DNA of 64,000 bases from contig NZ_JAJALK010000002.1 of assembly GCF_020523825.1 (NCBI RefSeq), positions 496,001 to 560,000 on the forward strand, read 5' to 3'. Positions 18,147-27,722 of the stretch are shown here, piece after piece. The notes under the pieces were generated by a model. It was not told where the DNA came from and made no database searches. It saw nothing but the letters and a program-made list of their open reading frames with translations. The position numbers and the translations under genes were made by a program. Source of the stretch: Methylobacterium brachiatum (lineage in GTDB: Bacteria; Pseudomonadota; Alphaproteobacteria; Rhizobiales; Beijerinckiaceae). Position 1 is the first letter of the stretch. The number at the start of each line of letters is the position of its first letter.

Positions 18147-18674
18147 TCACCCGATCCGCAGGTGTGTGCGCGGGCCGAGGCGCTTGAGCAGCCGCAGCAG
18201 GTCCGCCCGGGCGAGCGCCACGCAGCCCTCGGTGGGGCGGTAGCCGTCCCGGGCGATGTGCAGGAAGATCGCCGAGCCCCGCCCCTTCCGGATCGGGGCG
18301 CGGTTGTAGTCGAGGTCGATCACCACGTCGTAGAGCCCGTCGTCCCGCCACATCGACTCGGCGCTGACGCCCGGGGCCGGCAGGCGGATCGGCCGGTTGT
18401 AGCGGCGGTCCCGGCTTTCGTCGCACCAGCCGTCATCCGGGCGGGTCGCCCGCAGGGGTAACGCCGTCGGCGGCCGCAGGCCCAGATGATCCGGCCGGTA
18501 GGCGCCACCCCGCAGGCGGAAGCGTCCGCGCGGCGAGCCGCCGTCGCCCTCGCGCTTGTCGCAGACGATGCCGCCCGCCCCGAGGGCGCAGGGGATCACG
18601 GCCGGGCCGACCAGGAGTTGCCCCCGGCGGCGGTCGCCGACCATCGCCCGGACCCGGATCTCGCTCAAGGTCAC
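18147..18674 (-). CDS. L,D-transpeptidase (YkuD) family protein
   Basis: 175 residues from GTG 18674 (VTLSEIRVRAMVGDRRRGQL). The open frame extends to 18920 without support. The C-terminal motif IFLHIARDGYRPTEGCVAL contains the family His and catalytic Cys (here TEGC instead of S/T-HGC). GSPRGRFRLRGG resembles the usual TPxGxF block. It could form 3-3 crosslinks or attach lipoprotein to peptidoglycan. No signal peptide is visible from this start, so the start or the location is uncertain. Confidence 0.8.
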   Translation of the reverse strand: MTLSEIRVRAMVGDRRRGQLLVGPAVIPCALGAGGIVCDKREGDGGSPRGRFRLRGGAYRPDHLGLRPPTALPLRATRPDDGWCDESRDRRYNRPIRLPAPGVSAESMWRDDGLYDVVIDLDYNRAPIRKGRGSAIFLHIARDGYRPTEGCVALARADLLRLLKRLGPRTHLRIG

Positions 18675-19092
18675 GCGAACGGGTCCGGGCCGCTCACGCC
18701 GATGTCCACGCACCAAAGCCCCCTCCCCTGCCGGCGACACGCGCCCCGTCCGGCCCGCGCTGCCGCGGGTCTGGGACGGATCGGTGGGCGTTATGCCCGG
18801 TATCCAATACCGAAACCGCGAAAAATTGCGCGCAAGGCAATTTCCGGCCACAAACGCAGCCCTATCCTTGCCGTGGAACCCAGGCCGTCGAAGCCGGGAT
18901 TCGGGAGCGAACCAGCCCACCGCCCTGCGACGGGGGGACCGAACGCCCTCGGATTCCGGAGCGCCGGCCCCGTTTCCCTGGAGCCAGCCGTGTTGTCACA
19001 CGATGGGCGGCGTGCTCCAGATCCTTGTCATCGCACGCTGTTTCCGGACCTCGAATCGTCCGGTCCCGCAGCGTGTTCCAGGGCCCCGGACG
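18675..19092. other. divergent intergenic region, no gene seen
   Basis: It separates the minus-strand YkuD gene from the plus-strand response regulator. It contains a perfect palindrome CGGTAT-CCA-ATACCG at 18798-18812, followed by a less GC-rich stretch (18820-18880). These are candidates for an operator and promoter; no transcript start can be fixed. Confidence 0.5.
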
Positions 19093-19779
19093 ATGTCGAA
19101 TGTCTATCGCCTGCTGATCTGTGACGACGACGCGATCCTGCGCGACACGCTCACCGAGCAGCTCGATCTCTGCGAAGAATTCACCGTGGTCACCGAGGCC
19201 AATGCGGCGGATGCGGTCCGGCGGGTCGGGGCCGAGCGCATCGACCTGGCGGTGATGGATGTCGGCCTGCCCGATCTCGACGGGCGCGAGGCCGTGCGCC
19301 GGATGCGCGCCGGCGGCTTCCGCGGCCCGGTGATCATGCTCACCGCGCAGGATTCCGAGGCGGACCACGTCGAGGGCCTCGAGGCCGGCGCCAACGACTA
19401 CGTCACCAAGCCGTTCAAGTTCGGCATCCTGCTCGCCCGGATCCGCGCGCATCTGCGCAGTCACGAGGCCTCCGAGGACGCGGTGTTCCAGATCGGCCCC
19501 TACACGTTCCGGCCCGGCGCCAAGCTGCTGGTCGGCGAGCGCGGCTCGAAGCTCAAGCTCACCGAGAAGGAGACCGCGATCCTGCGCTTCCTGTACCGGG
19601 CCGGCCGGGCCGTGGTGAACCGCGACACGCTGCTCGCCGAGGTCTGGGGCTACAACGCCCACGTCACCACGCACACGCTGGAGACGCACATCTACCGGCT
19701 GCGCCAGAAGATCGAGCCGAACCCCGCCACCGCGGCGATCCTCGTCACCGAGGGCGGCGGCTACAAGCTGCTGCCCTGA
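19093..19779 (+). CDS. OmpR/PhoB-family response regulator
   Basis: 228 residues from ATG 19093. Receiver domain: acidic DDD at 11-13, phospho-acceptor D56 (LAVMDVGLP), Thr in IMLTAQD, Lys in VTKPF. C-terminal OmpR winged helix: LKLTEKETAILRFLYRAGRA, LLAEVWGYNAHVTTHTLETH and IYRLRQKIE. No histidine kinase is adjacent. A cNMP-binding protein gene follows 123 nt downstream. The frame upstream of 19093 is unsupported. Confidence 0.93.
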   Translation: MSNVYRLLICDDDAILRDTLTEQLDLCEEFTVVTEANAADAVRRVGAERIDLAVMDVGLPDLDGREAVRRMRAGGFRGPVIMLTAQDSEADHVEGLEAGANDYVTKPFKFGILLARIRAHLRSHEASEDAVFQIGPYTFRPGAKLLVGERGSKLKLTEKETAILRFLYRAGRAVVNRDTLLAEVWGYNAHVTTHTLETHIYRLRQKIEPNPATAAILVTEGGGYKLLP

Positions 19780-19902
19780 TCGGCGCGCGTCAGGGCGAGA
19801 CCCCGGAGCCGGGCCCGATTGCCACGCGATCGGAAACCGCTTTAGGGATTTGCGTGTAGGCGAGACCGAGGCTCGTTTGCGCGCAGGTGGTGGGGCGGTT
19901 CT

Positions 19903-20352
19903 TTGGGGCTCGACGACGACATCGCGATCCTCGCAGACGCGCCGCTGTTCGGCTTCCTCGACCGGGACGCCCTGCGCCTGCTGACCTTCGCGGCCGAGCG
20001 GCGCGAGCTGGCCGACGGCGACCTGCTGTTCGCCCGCGGCGACCCGGCCGATGGCGGCTTCGTGGTGATGTCGGGCACGATCCGGCTGGCGCCCCGGGTC
20101 CCGGATGCCGAGCCGGTGCGGGCCGGGCGCTCGGCGCTGATCGGGCAGCTCGCCTTGTTCGTGCGCGGGACCCGCCCGACCGAGGCCCGGGCCGAGGGCG
20201 CCGCCGAAGTCATGCGGATCACCCCCACGCTGATGCGCCGCGTGCTGGAGGAATTCCCCGCGGCCGCGCAATCCGTCTACGACACGCTGGCGATCGACTT
20301 GGTCGACCTGGTCGCCGATCTCGACCGGGTGCGGGTGCTGCTGGAGGATTGA
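19903..20352 (+). CDS. cyclic nucleotide-binding (Crp-type) domain protein
   Basis: 149 residues from a TTG start. A single Crp-like beta-roll ([57 protein letters not shown]) is followed by one C-terminal helix and no DNA-binding domain. It may sense a ligand or simply be a scaffold. The canonical phosphate-cassette RxS is not clear, so cAMP binding is unproven. There is no strong SD, and a start further upstream cannot be excluded. Confidence 0.8.
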   Translation: MGLDDDIAILADAPLFGFLDRDALRLLTFAAERRELADGDLLFARGDPADGGFVVMSGTIRLAPRVPDAEPVRAGRSALIGQLALFVRGTRPTEARAEGAAEVMRITPTLMRRVLEEFPAAAQSVYDTLAIDLVDLVADLDRVRVLLED

Positions 20353-20449
20353 GCGGGGTGGATTGCGGCTGCCCCGGGTGACAGCCCCGGTGCCCGCTTG
20401 TAAGCACGGGCTTCCGCAGAATGTCCCTCCGCAAGAGCAGCGTGCGCCC

Positions 20450-21295
20450 ATGTCCACCTCCGACCTCGCCAAGACCATCGAGACGGCCTGGGAGGAGCGC
20501 GCCGGCATCTCGACATCCACGCAGGGCGCCGTGCGCGAGGCGGTCGAGGAGGCGCTGAACCTGCTCGATTCCGGCAAGGCCCGGGTCGCCGAGAAGAGCG
20601 GCAATCAGGATTGGGTCGTCAATCAGTGGCTGAAGAAGGCGGTTCTGCTGTCCTTCCGCCTCAACGACATGGCGGCGATCGAGGGCGGCCCCGGCGGCGC
20701 GCCCTGGTGGGACAAGGTCGCCTCCAAATTCGCCGGCTGGGGCGAGGCCGAGTTCCGCGCCGCGGGCCTGCGCGCCGTCCCGGGCTGCTTCGTGCGCCGC
20801 GGCTCCTACATTGCCCCGGGCGCCGTGCTGATGCCGAGCTTCGTCAATCTCGGCGCCCATGTCGGCGAGGGCACGATGGTCGACACCTGGGTGACGATCG
20901 GCTCCTGCGCGCAGGTGGGGAAGAACTGCCACATCTCCGGCGGCGCCGGCATCGCGGGCGTGCTCGAGCCGCTCCAGGCCAACCCGGTGATCATCGAGGA
21001 CGATTGCTTCATCGGCGCCCGCGCCGAGGTTGCCGAGGGCGTGATCGTCGGCCAGGGCAGCGTGCTGTCCATGGGCGTCTATATCGGCGCCTCGACCAAG
21101 ATCGTCGATCGCACCACCGGCGAGGTGATGTATGGCCGCGTGCCGCCCTACTCCGTGGTGGTGTCGGGCACGATGCCCGGCAAGGCGCTGCCGGACGGCA
21201 CCCCGGGCCCGGGCCTGTACTGCGCGGTGATCGTCAAGCGCGTCGATGCCGGCACCCGCTCCAAGACCGCCATCAACGAGCTGCTGCGCACCTGA
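20450..21295 (+). CDS. dapD: 2,3,4,5-tetrahydropyridine-2,6-dicarboxylate N-succinyltransferase
   Basis: Succinyl-CoA-dependent step of the lysine and meso-DAP pathway. 281 residues, the normal length. The N-terminal helical part ends [20 protein letters not shown], then left-handed beta-helix hexapeptides follow ([58 protein letters not shown]). ATG 20450 is chosen because the preceding codons are not conserved in type. The hydrolase-fold gene follows 25 nt later and may be co-transcribed. Confidence 0.97.
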   Translation: MSTSDLAKTIETAWEERAGISTSTQGAVREAVEEALNLLDSGKARVAEKSGNQDWVVNQWLKKAVLLSFRLNDMAAIEGGPGGAPWWDKVASKFAGWGEAEFRAAGLRAVPGCFVRRGSYIAPGAVLMPSFVNLGAHVGEGTMVDTWVTIGSCAQVGKNCHISGGAGIAGVLEPLQANPVIIEDDCFIGARAEVAEGVIVGQGSVLSMGVYIGASTKIVDRTTGEVMYGRVPPYSVVVSGTMPGKALPDGTPGPGLYCAVIVKRVDAGTRSKTAINELLRT

Positions 21296-21320
21296 TTCTT
21301 CGGGACTCGAGGACGGTCCG

Positions 21321-22181
21321 GTGGAAACGACGCGCAAGAACCTGGACCTGATCGTGGCGGGCCGGCCCGTGCCGACTCCCTGCGACGTGATCGGCACGGG
21401 GCGGGACGCGCTGCTGCTGCCGGCCCTGTCCACGATCTCGGATCGGGCCGAGATGCGCGACCTCGCCCACGCCCTCGGCTCGGCGTACCGCTGCCTGGTG
21501 CCCGACTGGCCGGGCTTCGGCGCCCGGCCGCGGACCCGCCTGCCGCTGGAGCCGGGCACCCTGCACGCCTTCCTGGACGCGCTGCTCGCCGCCGCCCCCG
21601 GCCCCTACGCGATCGGGATCGCGGCGGGTCATGCCGCCGGCTACCTGGTCGCCGCGGCGCGACGACACCCGAAAGCCTTCGAGCGCCTGGTGCTGGTGGC
21701 GCCGACCTGGCGCGGGCCGCTGCCCACAGCGATGCCGAGCCGGGCGCACTGGTTCCTGCGGATCCGCCGGGCCGTGGAGGCGCCGGTGCTCGGCGATGCG
21801 CTCTACCGGCTCAACATCAGCCCGCCGATCATCGGCCGGATGATGCGCGCCCATGTCTACGCCGATCCGGCCCACGTCACCCCGGCCCTGGTCCGGGCCA
21901 AGCACGCGGTCACCCGCCAGCGCAACGGCCGGTTCGGCACCGCCGCCTTCGTCACGGGCGGCCTCGACCCCGTGGGCGACCGCACCGCCTTCCTGGACCT
22001 GTTCGGCGACGGCCTGCCGCCGACCCTGGTGCTGCGCCCCGAGAAGGCCCCGCGCCGCTCCGGCGCCGAGATGGACGCGCTGATCGCCCACGGCCGGGTC
22101 ACGGGCGTCCCGATCCCCGGGGCACTCAGCCCGCACGAGGAGTTCCCCAGCGCGGTAGCGGCCGCGATCCAGGCAATGTGA
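21321..22181 (+). CDS. alpha/beta-hydrolase-fold protein lacking the serine nucleophile
   Basis: 286 residues from GTG 21321, preceded by a GAGGAC-type SD. Fold landmarks are present: CLVPDWPGFGARPRTRLPLE after strand 4, then the nucleophile elbow as GIAAGHAAGY, where G-x-S-x-G would be expected (here GHAAG with Ala at the Ser position). Further on are an Asp in VTGGLDPVGD and a C-terminal His in SPHEEFP. Loss of Ser suggests a non-hydrolytic member or another chemistry. It lies 25 nt after dapD, and an AT-rich islet begins after its stop. Confidence 0.8.
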   Translation: METTRKNLDLIVAGRPVPTPCDVIGTGRDALLLPALSTISDRAEMRDLAHALGSAYRCLVPDWPGFGARPRTRLPLEPGTLHAFLDALLAAAPGPYAIGIAAGHAAGYLVAAARRHPKAFERLVLVAPTWRGPLPTAMPSRAHWFLRIRRAVEAPVLGDALYRLNISPPIIGRMMRAHVYADPAHVTPALVRAKHAVTRQRNGRFGTAAFVTGGLDPVGDRTAFLDLFGDGLPPTLVLRPEKAPRRSGAEMDALIAHGRVTGVPIPGALSPHEEFPSAVAAAIQAM

Positions 22182-22401
22182 CCTTCGTGAGCGTAGGCAA
22201 ACAAGAAATCCATTGGCGGCATCAACAGATCTGGCTCAGAAGGTTGGATGGGATGCGACCGTCCGCCGATAGCCGGGAGAGCTGCCAGACCTGTGCAGTT
22301 TGAGCGTCTCATAAAATGCTTGATCACCGCACCCTCTGCACAAGACAGCGCGGAGGGTGATGTTTGTGAAACTCTTTGGATCGGCGTGAAATCAAATATT
22401 C

Positions 22402-23316
22402 CTATCCTGATGATTTACTCGCTTCCAACCCCGACGCAGGATCCCACTTGATTAGTGGTTTCATCGCGATATTTCTTTCATCGACTTCGTAAATCCCATC
22501 ATAACTTACGCCGCTAAATTTTAATCCATTTTTGAAGAAAAATAGATGCGAGATTAGCTCCAGCAGAAACGTAAACGGCTTTTCATTTCGATACGTATTC
22601 GTCAGTCGAACGTAGTGCGCAGGGTTATTAATAAGATTCCATTTAGTATCTAAGAATCTTCGTATGAATGGCAAATAAAAATTGACATATTCAACCAAAT
22701 GATCTCTCGAATGGAATCCAATGTAATTGCAAAAAAAGTCTGAGAAATATTTATATTGATCAATGTATCTCACACCATAAAATCCATCGATATATGCTAT
22801 ACCCTCATCCTTGATCCCGAGATACCCTACCAATTTATAGTAAGATAGGTCTTGAAAATTGGCTGGCCGATCGTAGGACGGCAGATATCCCCACCCATAT
22901 TGTTCAAGCGATTCGAACGCTTCGGTCAACACACGTGAAAAATCAGCCGTGAGCATCGCGTTCTTTTCGAAAAAGCGCGATGATACCATGTAGAATGGAT
23001 AAGTTGCGAAAGGTTTTTCCAGTTCTATAAGTAAAAATGACCATTCTGCGATCATCCTCGATCCAATTCCGGTTATACTCGGATTGATTAGCCTTTCCTC
23101 GACATGAAAATGATTGAATTCATCTGGCGCACCGGCCGCATCTACAAAATAGAATTTTGCGTTGATATCTGCTTCAAAGAATCTTGTATCGATCGGCCTT
23201 GATCGATCAACATGATTGAATTTATAAGCGGTTATCACATACAATGACCCAGGCTTTGAAATATTCACATCATTTTTCATCATAACTGCCCCGGCGTACG
23301 CAAGTGCTCCATTCAC
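22402..23316 (-). CDS. unrecognised protein in an AT-rich islet
   Basis: 304 residues, rich in Phe, Tyr, Asn, Lys and Ile, and plainly AT-rich compared with everything around it. It opens MNGALAYAGAVMMKNDVNIS (an inner start at 23283 is possible), then SLYVITAYKFNHVDRSRPID. Other landmarks are INPSITGIGSRMIAEWSFLL, YPFYMVSSRFFEKNAM, YGWGYLPSYDRPANFQDLSY, NYIGFHSRDHLVEYVNFYLP and NEKPFTFLLELISHLFFFKN. There is no signal peptide and no clear membrane span. Its look recalls small proteins found in polysaccharide clusters, but I cannot name a family. It was very likely gained by transfer. Confidence 0.8.
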   Translation of the reverse strand: MNGALAYAGAVMMKNDVNISKPGSLYVITAYKFNHVDRSRPIDTRFFEADINAKFYFVDAAGAPDEFNHFHVEERLINPSITGIGSRMIAEWSFLLIELEKPFATYPFYMVSSRFFEKNAMLTADFSRVLTEAFESLEQYGWGYLPSYDRPANFQDLSYYKLVGYLGIKDEGIAYIDGFYGVRYIDQYKYFSDFFCNYIGFHSRDHLVEYVNFYLPFIRRFLDTKWNLINNPAHYVRLTNTYRNEKPFTFLLELISHLFFFKNGLKFSGVSYDGIYEVDERNIAMKPLIKWDPASGLEASKSSG

Positions 23317-24377
23317 GCAACCTAGAAAATATCGATGTTTTAATTTTGGATCAAGTCAGGTGGCAATAAATTAGAATCAAACCCAGTTTAATAATTGTAA
23401 AAAATATAGCTATTAAATAATTCCCCCAAATAGCGCTCAAAAAAATAAAGAATCGAACGAATACGACTTGGCGCCCCGTATCGAGACGAGAACACTTTTC
23501 GAGGCTTTGAGGCGAGCGCGTTGTGCTGCCTTATCATTAGCAGCAAACCGAATTTTGGCCGGAGCGCGGAGGGAGGCCTTGCCCTATGAGCAACGCGGAT
23601 GGCGACACTTCGAAGCGTGCGTGCTCTAACGATGCCTGACAAGACCGTCTGATCCGCCTCGGATTCATGAGGTCGCGGCGCGGATGGTTAAGGCCTGGAT
23701 GCAGTCTGGCATCATAGGCTTCGTCGCTGCGTCGCTCGTGTGCATGGTATTGCGGCGGCCCGCTACGCAAGGCCGGTATGGCATCGGAGGGCGCTGTCCC
23801 AGCTCGCTCGCGTCCAGTCGATCTCACCGGTCGCCTGCAGGCGCTCCAGCCGTATCTGACGCAGACGGGCTACACGCCGGCGCTGGCCCATCGCGCAGGC
23901 GCAGCCCATCGCAGCTAGTCGCATCTCCCATGGAACGCCCGAGCGCGGGCCGAACAGGATGCCCGTCTGCGTAGCTTCGTTCTCGATTGGCCGCCGACCG
24001 CCGTTGGGACGGGGGCGGGTTGCGACAGACGCGCTGCAATCTGGGTCCGACGATCATCGGGCAGAAGCGCACGGGGCATAACCATCAACGCTTACCGCGC
24101 GATCCATCCCCCTTCTGCTGAACGCCCTGAGTGCAGGCCAGTGACAAGCCGGCCACCATTCGCAAACCAGCGGGTCAGAGATTTCTTGACGACGATCTTT
24201 GCGGGCCATCAGCTGCCCATAGTATCCGCGGTATAAAGTCGGCGATCCGTGATCAATTTTGGCGACATCGCGGCTGGACAGCGCACTGCACCTGTGCGCG
24301 GACTGAACCGTCCGGCCGAGCCGTTCGTTTGTCTGCGGGAGCGGCCCGCCTCCTTGCTCGACACCGCCACGGATCCG
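23317..24377. other. about 1 kb without a convincing gene, flank of the islet
   Basis: The first 150 bases are very AT-rich and should hold the promoter of the minus-strand gene. From about 23470 composition drifts back to GC-rich, and all frames are short and broken (for example ATG 23778 stops after about 45 codons). It may be decayed mobile or phage DNA, but I see no transposase or integrase motif and no terminal repeats. Confidence 0.5.
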
Positions 24378-25247
24378 ATGCTGCGCACCCTGTCCCTGCC
24401 GGCCCTCGCCGTCCTGATCGCCGCCGCGACACCTGTGCGCGCCGAGGATACGCCCTCCCCTGCCCCGTCGAACCCGCCGGCGGCGCCGTCCGTGGGCGCC
24501 GAAACGCTCAAGCCCGGCAAGCCGGCGGTGAAGCCCTATCTGGCCGACACGGCCGTTCCCGACGCCCTCCAGATCCTGCCGCCGCCGCCGGCCCACGATG
24601 CCCCCCTCGACAAGGCCGACCGGGCGGCCTTCAACGGCACCCGCGCCCTGAAGGGCAGCGCCCGCTGGGAGATCGCCGCCAACGACGTGTCGGAGGGCGC
24701 GACCGCAGTCCTCGACAATTTCGCCTGCGTGCTCGGCACCCGGCTCGACCAGACCCGGGTGCCGGCAGTGCTCAACCTCCTCGAGCGCGCCCGGCTCGAC
24801 CTCGCGCGCGCGACCCGCGGGCCGAAGGTCCATTACCGCCGGCTGCGCCCCTTCGTGGGGAACGAGGCGCCGATCTGCGTCCAGCGGACCCAGGCGCTGA
24901 CCGACAGCTTCAGCTACCCGTCCGGCCACGCGACCCAGGGCTGGGCCTACGCGCTGATCCTGGCCTCCCTGGTGCCCGAGAAGGCGACCCCGATCCTGGC
25001 TCGCGGCCGGGCCTATGGTGAGAGCCGGGTCGTGTGCGGGGTGCACTGGCTCAGCGACGTGGCGGCCGGGCGGATCACCGGCTCCTCGGTCCTCGCCACG
25101 CTGATGGGCGATCCGGGCTTCCGGGCCGACCTGGAGAAGGCCCGCACCGAGTTGCGCGGCGCCCTGTCCGGCGGCGGCACGGCACCCGACCAGGCCACCT
25201 GCACCCGCGAAGCGGAGGCCCTGCGCGAGCCGCCGCTGGAGTTCTGA
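24378..25247 (+). CDS. class A acid phosphatase / PAP2 superfamily, exported
   Basis: 289 residues from ATG 24378, which gives a clean signal peptide (LRTLSLPALAVLIAAATPVRA). The longer frame from 24249 lacks one. All three PAP2 blocks are present in order: KVHYRRLRP, SYPSGHAT, and GESRVVCGVHWLSD. This matches the PhoN-type periplasmic non-specific acid phosphatases that release phosphate from organic phosphomonoesters. It lies just after the islet, with normal GC. Confidence 0.92.
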   Translation: MLRTLSLPALAVLIAAATPVRAEDTPSPAPSNPPAAPSVGAETLKPGKPAVKPYLADTAVPDALQILPPPPAHDAPLDKADRAAFNGTRALKGSARWEIAANDVSEGATAVLDNFACVLGTRLDQTRVPAVLNLLERARLDLARATRGPKVHYRRLRPFVGNEAPICVQRTQALTDSFSYPSGHATQGWAYALILASLVPEKATPILARGRAYGESRVVCGVHWLSDVAAGRITGSSVLATLMGDPGFRADLEKARTELRGALSGGGTAPDQATCTREAEALREPPLEF

Positions 25248-25378
25248 ATGCGAATAACTTCAGATTTTAACAGCTCTAAGTGTGTGATTTGCAACACATT
25301 TTTGGGTTGATCAACGACGCGTGAACGATGAATCCTGAGAGCGAAGCGCCGTCAAACAGCGCATCTCAGGGTTTGTCC

Positions 25379-27610
25379 ATGTCCATGCGTACCGGCCGCC
25401 TCGGGCTGCTCCTCACCTCCACGGCTCTGGCCACCGCTGCCATCGCACCGCACGCCGCCGCGCAGGGCGCCAACGTGCAGCTCAACGAGATCTCGGTGGA
25501 GGCCGCCCGCCCGGCTTCCGCGCCGGCGGCCGGAGCCGGCTTCGGCGGAGCGAATGTCAGCGGCGGCGACGGCAACAGCGCGGCCACCAGTGGCGGGGGC
25601 GGCGGTCCGTCGGGGGTGACCGGCTATGTCGCGCGGGTGAGCCCCACCGCCACCAAGACCAACACACCGCTGATCGAGACCCCGCAATCGGTCTCCGTGG
25701 TCACGCGCGAGCAGCTCAACGATCGCAATGTGCAGGATCTGGCCCAGGCGATCGCCTACACGCCGGGTGTATCGAGCAGCGTGTTCGGCTTCGATCCGCG
25801 CTACGACGCCTTCTTCATCCGGGGCTTCAGTGCGACCTACAACGGCATTTTCCGCGACGGCCTACGCCTCAACGCCGTAGGCCTCACGATCCCGCGCAGC
25901 GAGCCCTATGGGCTGGAGGCGATCACCATCCTGCGGGGACCAGCCTCGGGGCTCTACGGTCTGGGCTCGCCCGGGGGCATCGTCGATTCGATCTCGAAGC
26001 GCCCGGTTTTCGTGCCCTTCGGCGAGGTACAGTTCCAGGCGGGCAATTACGACCGCTTCCAGGGCAATTTCGACATCGGCGGCCCGGTCGACGGCACCGA
26101 TGGGACGGTGGCCTATCGCGTGACCGGCGTGAAGCGCCAGTCCAACACCTACCTGCCGGGCGGGGACGACGACCGCATCTTCATCGCCCCGTCCTTCACG
26201 TGGCGGCCGGATTCCGATACCAGCTTCACGTTCCTGAGCGAATACTTCGAATCCCGCCTGCCCGGCACGTCGTTCTTCTTCAACGATCCCGGCTTCAGGG
26301 TGACGAATTTCTACTCCGGCGACCCGGCATTCAACCAGTACAAGCAGCAGCAGTACCGCATCGGCTACGCGTTCGAGCACAAATTCTCGCCGGACCTGAT
26401 CTTCCGCCAGAACTTCCGCTACTATGATGTCCGCGCCGACTACGATTACACGTCGATCACGCGTCTGAATCCCGCCCGGACCCTCGGCTCACGCAGCGCC
26501 GCCGCTTATCTGGACAGATTGAGCCAGATCTCCATCGACAACCAGCTCGAAGGCCACTTCGCCACCGGACCGATCCAGCACACCCTGATTGGCGGGGTTG
26601 ATTATGCGCATTACGACTACACGCGCACCTTCGGCTCCGGTGCCGCGCCCGATCTCAACCTCCTGACGCTGAACTACGGGCAGCAGGTCATCGCCCGGCC
26701 GCGGTTTACGAACTTCCAGAGCCAAGCGCAGGACCAGGTCGGCGCCTACCTACAGGAGCAGGCCAAGTTCGGGCGCTTCGTCCTGACGCTCACCGGACGA
26801 CACGACTGGGTGTTCCAGAACACCGCCGACCAAACCGCCGGTACGGTTTCCAACCAGGCTGACCGAGCCTTCTCCGGCCGGGTCGGCTTAAACTACCTGC
26901 TCACCGACTTCCTGGTGCCCTACGCCAGCTACGCGACGACGTTCACGCCCCAGGTCGGCATCGACGTGAACGGGAACCCGTTCAAGCCCGCGACCGGCGA
27001 TCAGATCGAGGCCGGCGTGAAGGCGGCAATCCCCAACACCAACATCACGGGTTCCTTTGCTGGGTTCGACATCGTCCAGTCCTCGCTGCTGCGCCAGGAT
27101 CCGAACAACATCGCCAACGTCGTCGCCAGCGGCTCGGTCGAATCCAAGGGATTCGAGGCCGAGTTGACGGCCAATTTCGCGCCTGGGACCAACCTAACGC
27201 TGTCCTACACCCATCTCGACTTCCGGTTCCTGCGCCAGACCTCGCTGGTCACCGGCCAGCCGATCGACGGCAATGCCCTCTCAGGCATCCCGGGCGATAC
27301 GTTCACCGCCTTTGCGACCTACTTGTTCCCGCCCGCGTCGCCGCTCGCCGGTCTGCAACTCGGCGGCGGCATCCGTTATGCCAGCACGAGCTTCGCCGAC
27401 GATGAGAACACGGTCCGCAACCCCACCGTTACCCTGTTCGACGCACTGATCGCCTATGACTTTGCGGCCCTCGATCCGAAGTACAAAGGTTTCCGCGCGC
27501 AGATCAACGCATCCAATATCTTCGACCGTAGCTACACAAATTGCCAGGCCGGCTTCTGCTACCGCGGCGCGCCCGCCACGGTGATCGGCAGCCTGATCTA
27601 CCGCTGGTAG
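25379..27610 (+). CDS. TonB-dependent siderophore receptor
   Basis: Outer-membrane gated channel for ferric siderophores, 743 residues. ATG 25379 is chosen because AGGG lies 7 nt upstream and the product begins with a signal peptide (TGRLGLLLTSTALATAAIAP, AAAQ). ATG 25328 is the alternative. A Gly/Ser/Ala-rich linker precedes the plug (TPLIETPQSVSVVTREQLND, FFIRGFSATYNGIFRDGLRL, ITILRGPASGLYGLGSPGGI). The barrel ends NIFDRSYTNCQAGFCYRGAP ... LIYRW with the terminal aromatic. It resembles FhuA/FoxA-type receptors. The 25248-25330 leader is AT-rich and could hold a Fur- or Irr/RirA-controlled promoter, but no box was assigned. Confidence 0.94.
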   Translation: MSMRTGRLGLLLTSTALATAAIAPHAAAQGANVQLNEISVEAARPASAPAAGAGFGGANVSGGDGNSAATSGGGGGPSGVTGYVARVSPTATKTNTPLIETPQSVSVVTREQLNDRNVQDLAQAIAYTPGVSSSVFGFDPRYDAFFIRGFSATYNGIFRDGLRLNAVGLTIPRSEPYGLEAITILRGPASGLYGLGSPGGIVDSISKRPVFVPFGEVQFQAGNYDRFQGNFDIGGPVDGTDGTVAYRVTGVKRQSNTYLPGGDDDRIFIAPSFTWRPDSDTSFTFLSEYFESRLPGTSFFFNDPGFRVTNFYSGDPAFNQYKQQQYRIGYAFEHKFSPDLIFRQNFRYYDVRADYDYTSITRLNPARTLGSRSAAAYLDRLSQISIDNQLEGHFATGPIQHTLIGGVDYAHYDYTRTFGSGAAPDLNLLTLNYGQQVIARPRFTNFQSQAQDQVGAYLQEQAKFGRFVLTLTGRHDWVFQNTADQTAGTVSNQADRAFSGRVGLNYLLTDFLVPYASYATTFTPQVGIDVNGNPFKPATGDQIEAGVKAAIPNTNITGSFAGFDIVQSSLLRQDPNNIANVVASGSVESKGFEAELTANFAPGTNLTLSYTHLDFRFLRQTSLVTGQPIDGNALSGIPGDTFTAFATYLFPPASPLAGLQLGGGIRYASTSFADDENTVRNPTVTLFDALIAYDFAALDPKYKGFRAQINASNIFDRSYTNCQAGFCYRGAPATVIGSLIYRW

Positions 27611-27722
27611 ACGCCGGACCGGGCTGGGGCAGGGGAGCATGGCAGGTCCCCGCTCCCGGCATTGGAGGTCGGCGGCACATCCGTCCTAAGGCCGGAGCAT
27701 AATCCTCCGACTTGGGCCGCCC

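Noticed and set aside
23778..23917. Short plus-strand open frame in the gene-poor region
   Set aside because: About 45 codons, no SD and no recognisable motif; neighbouring frames are equally broken.
24131..25021. Overlapping plus-strand frame covering the acid phosphatase
   Set aside because: Out of frame with the clear PAP2 motifs and rich in Arg/Pro/Ala shadow sequence.
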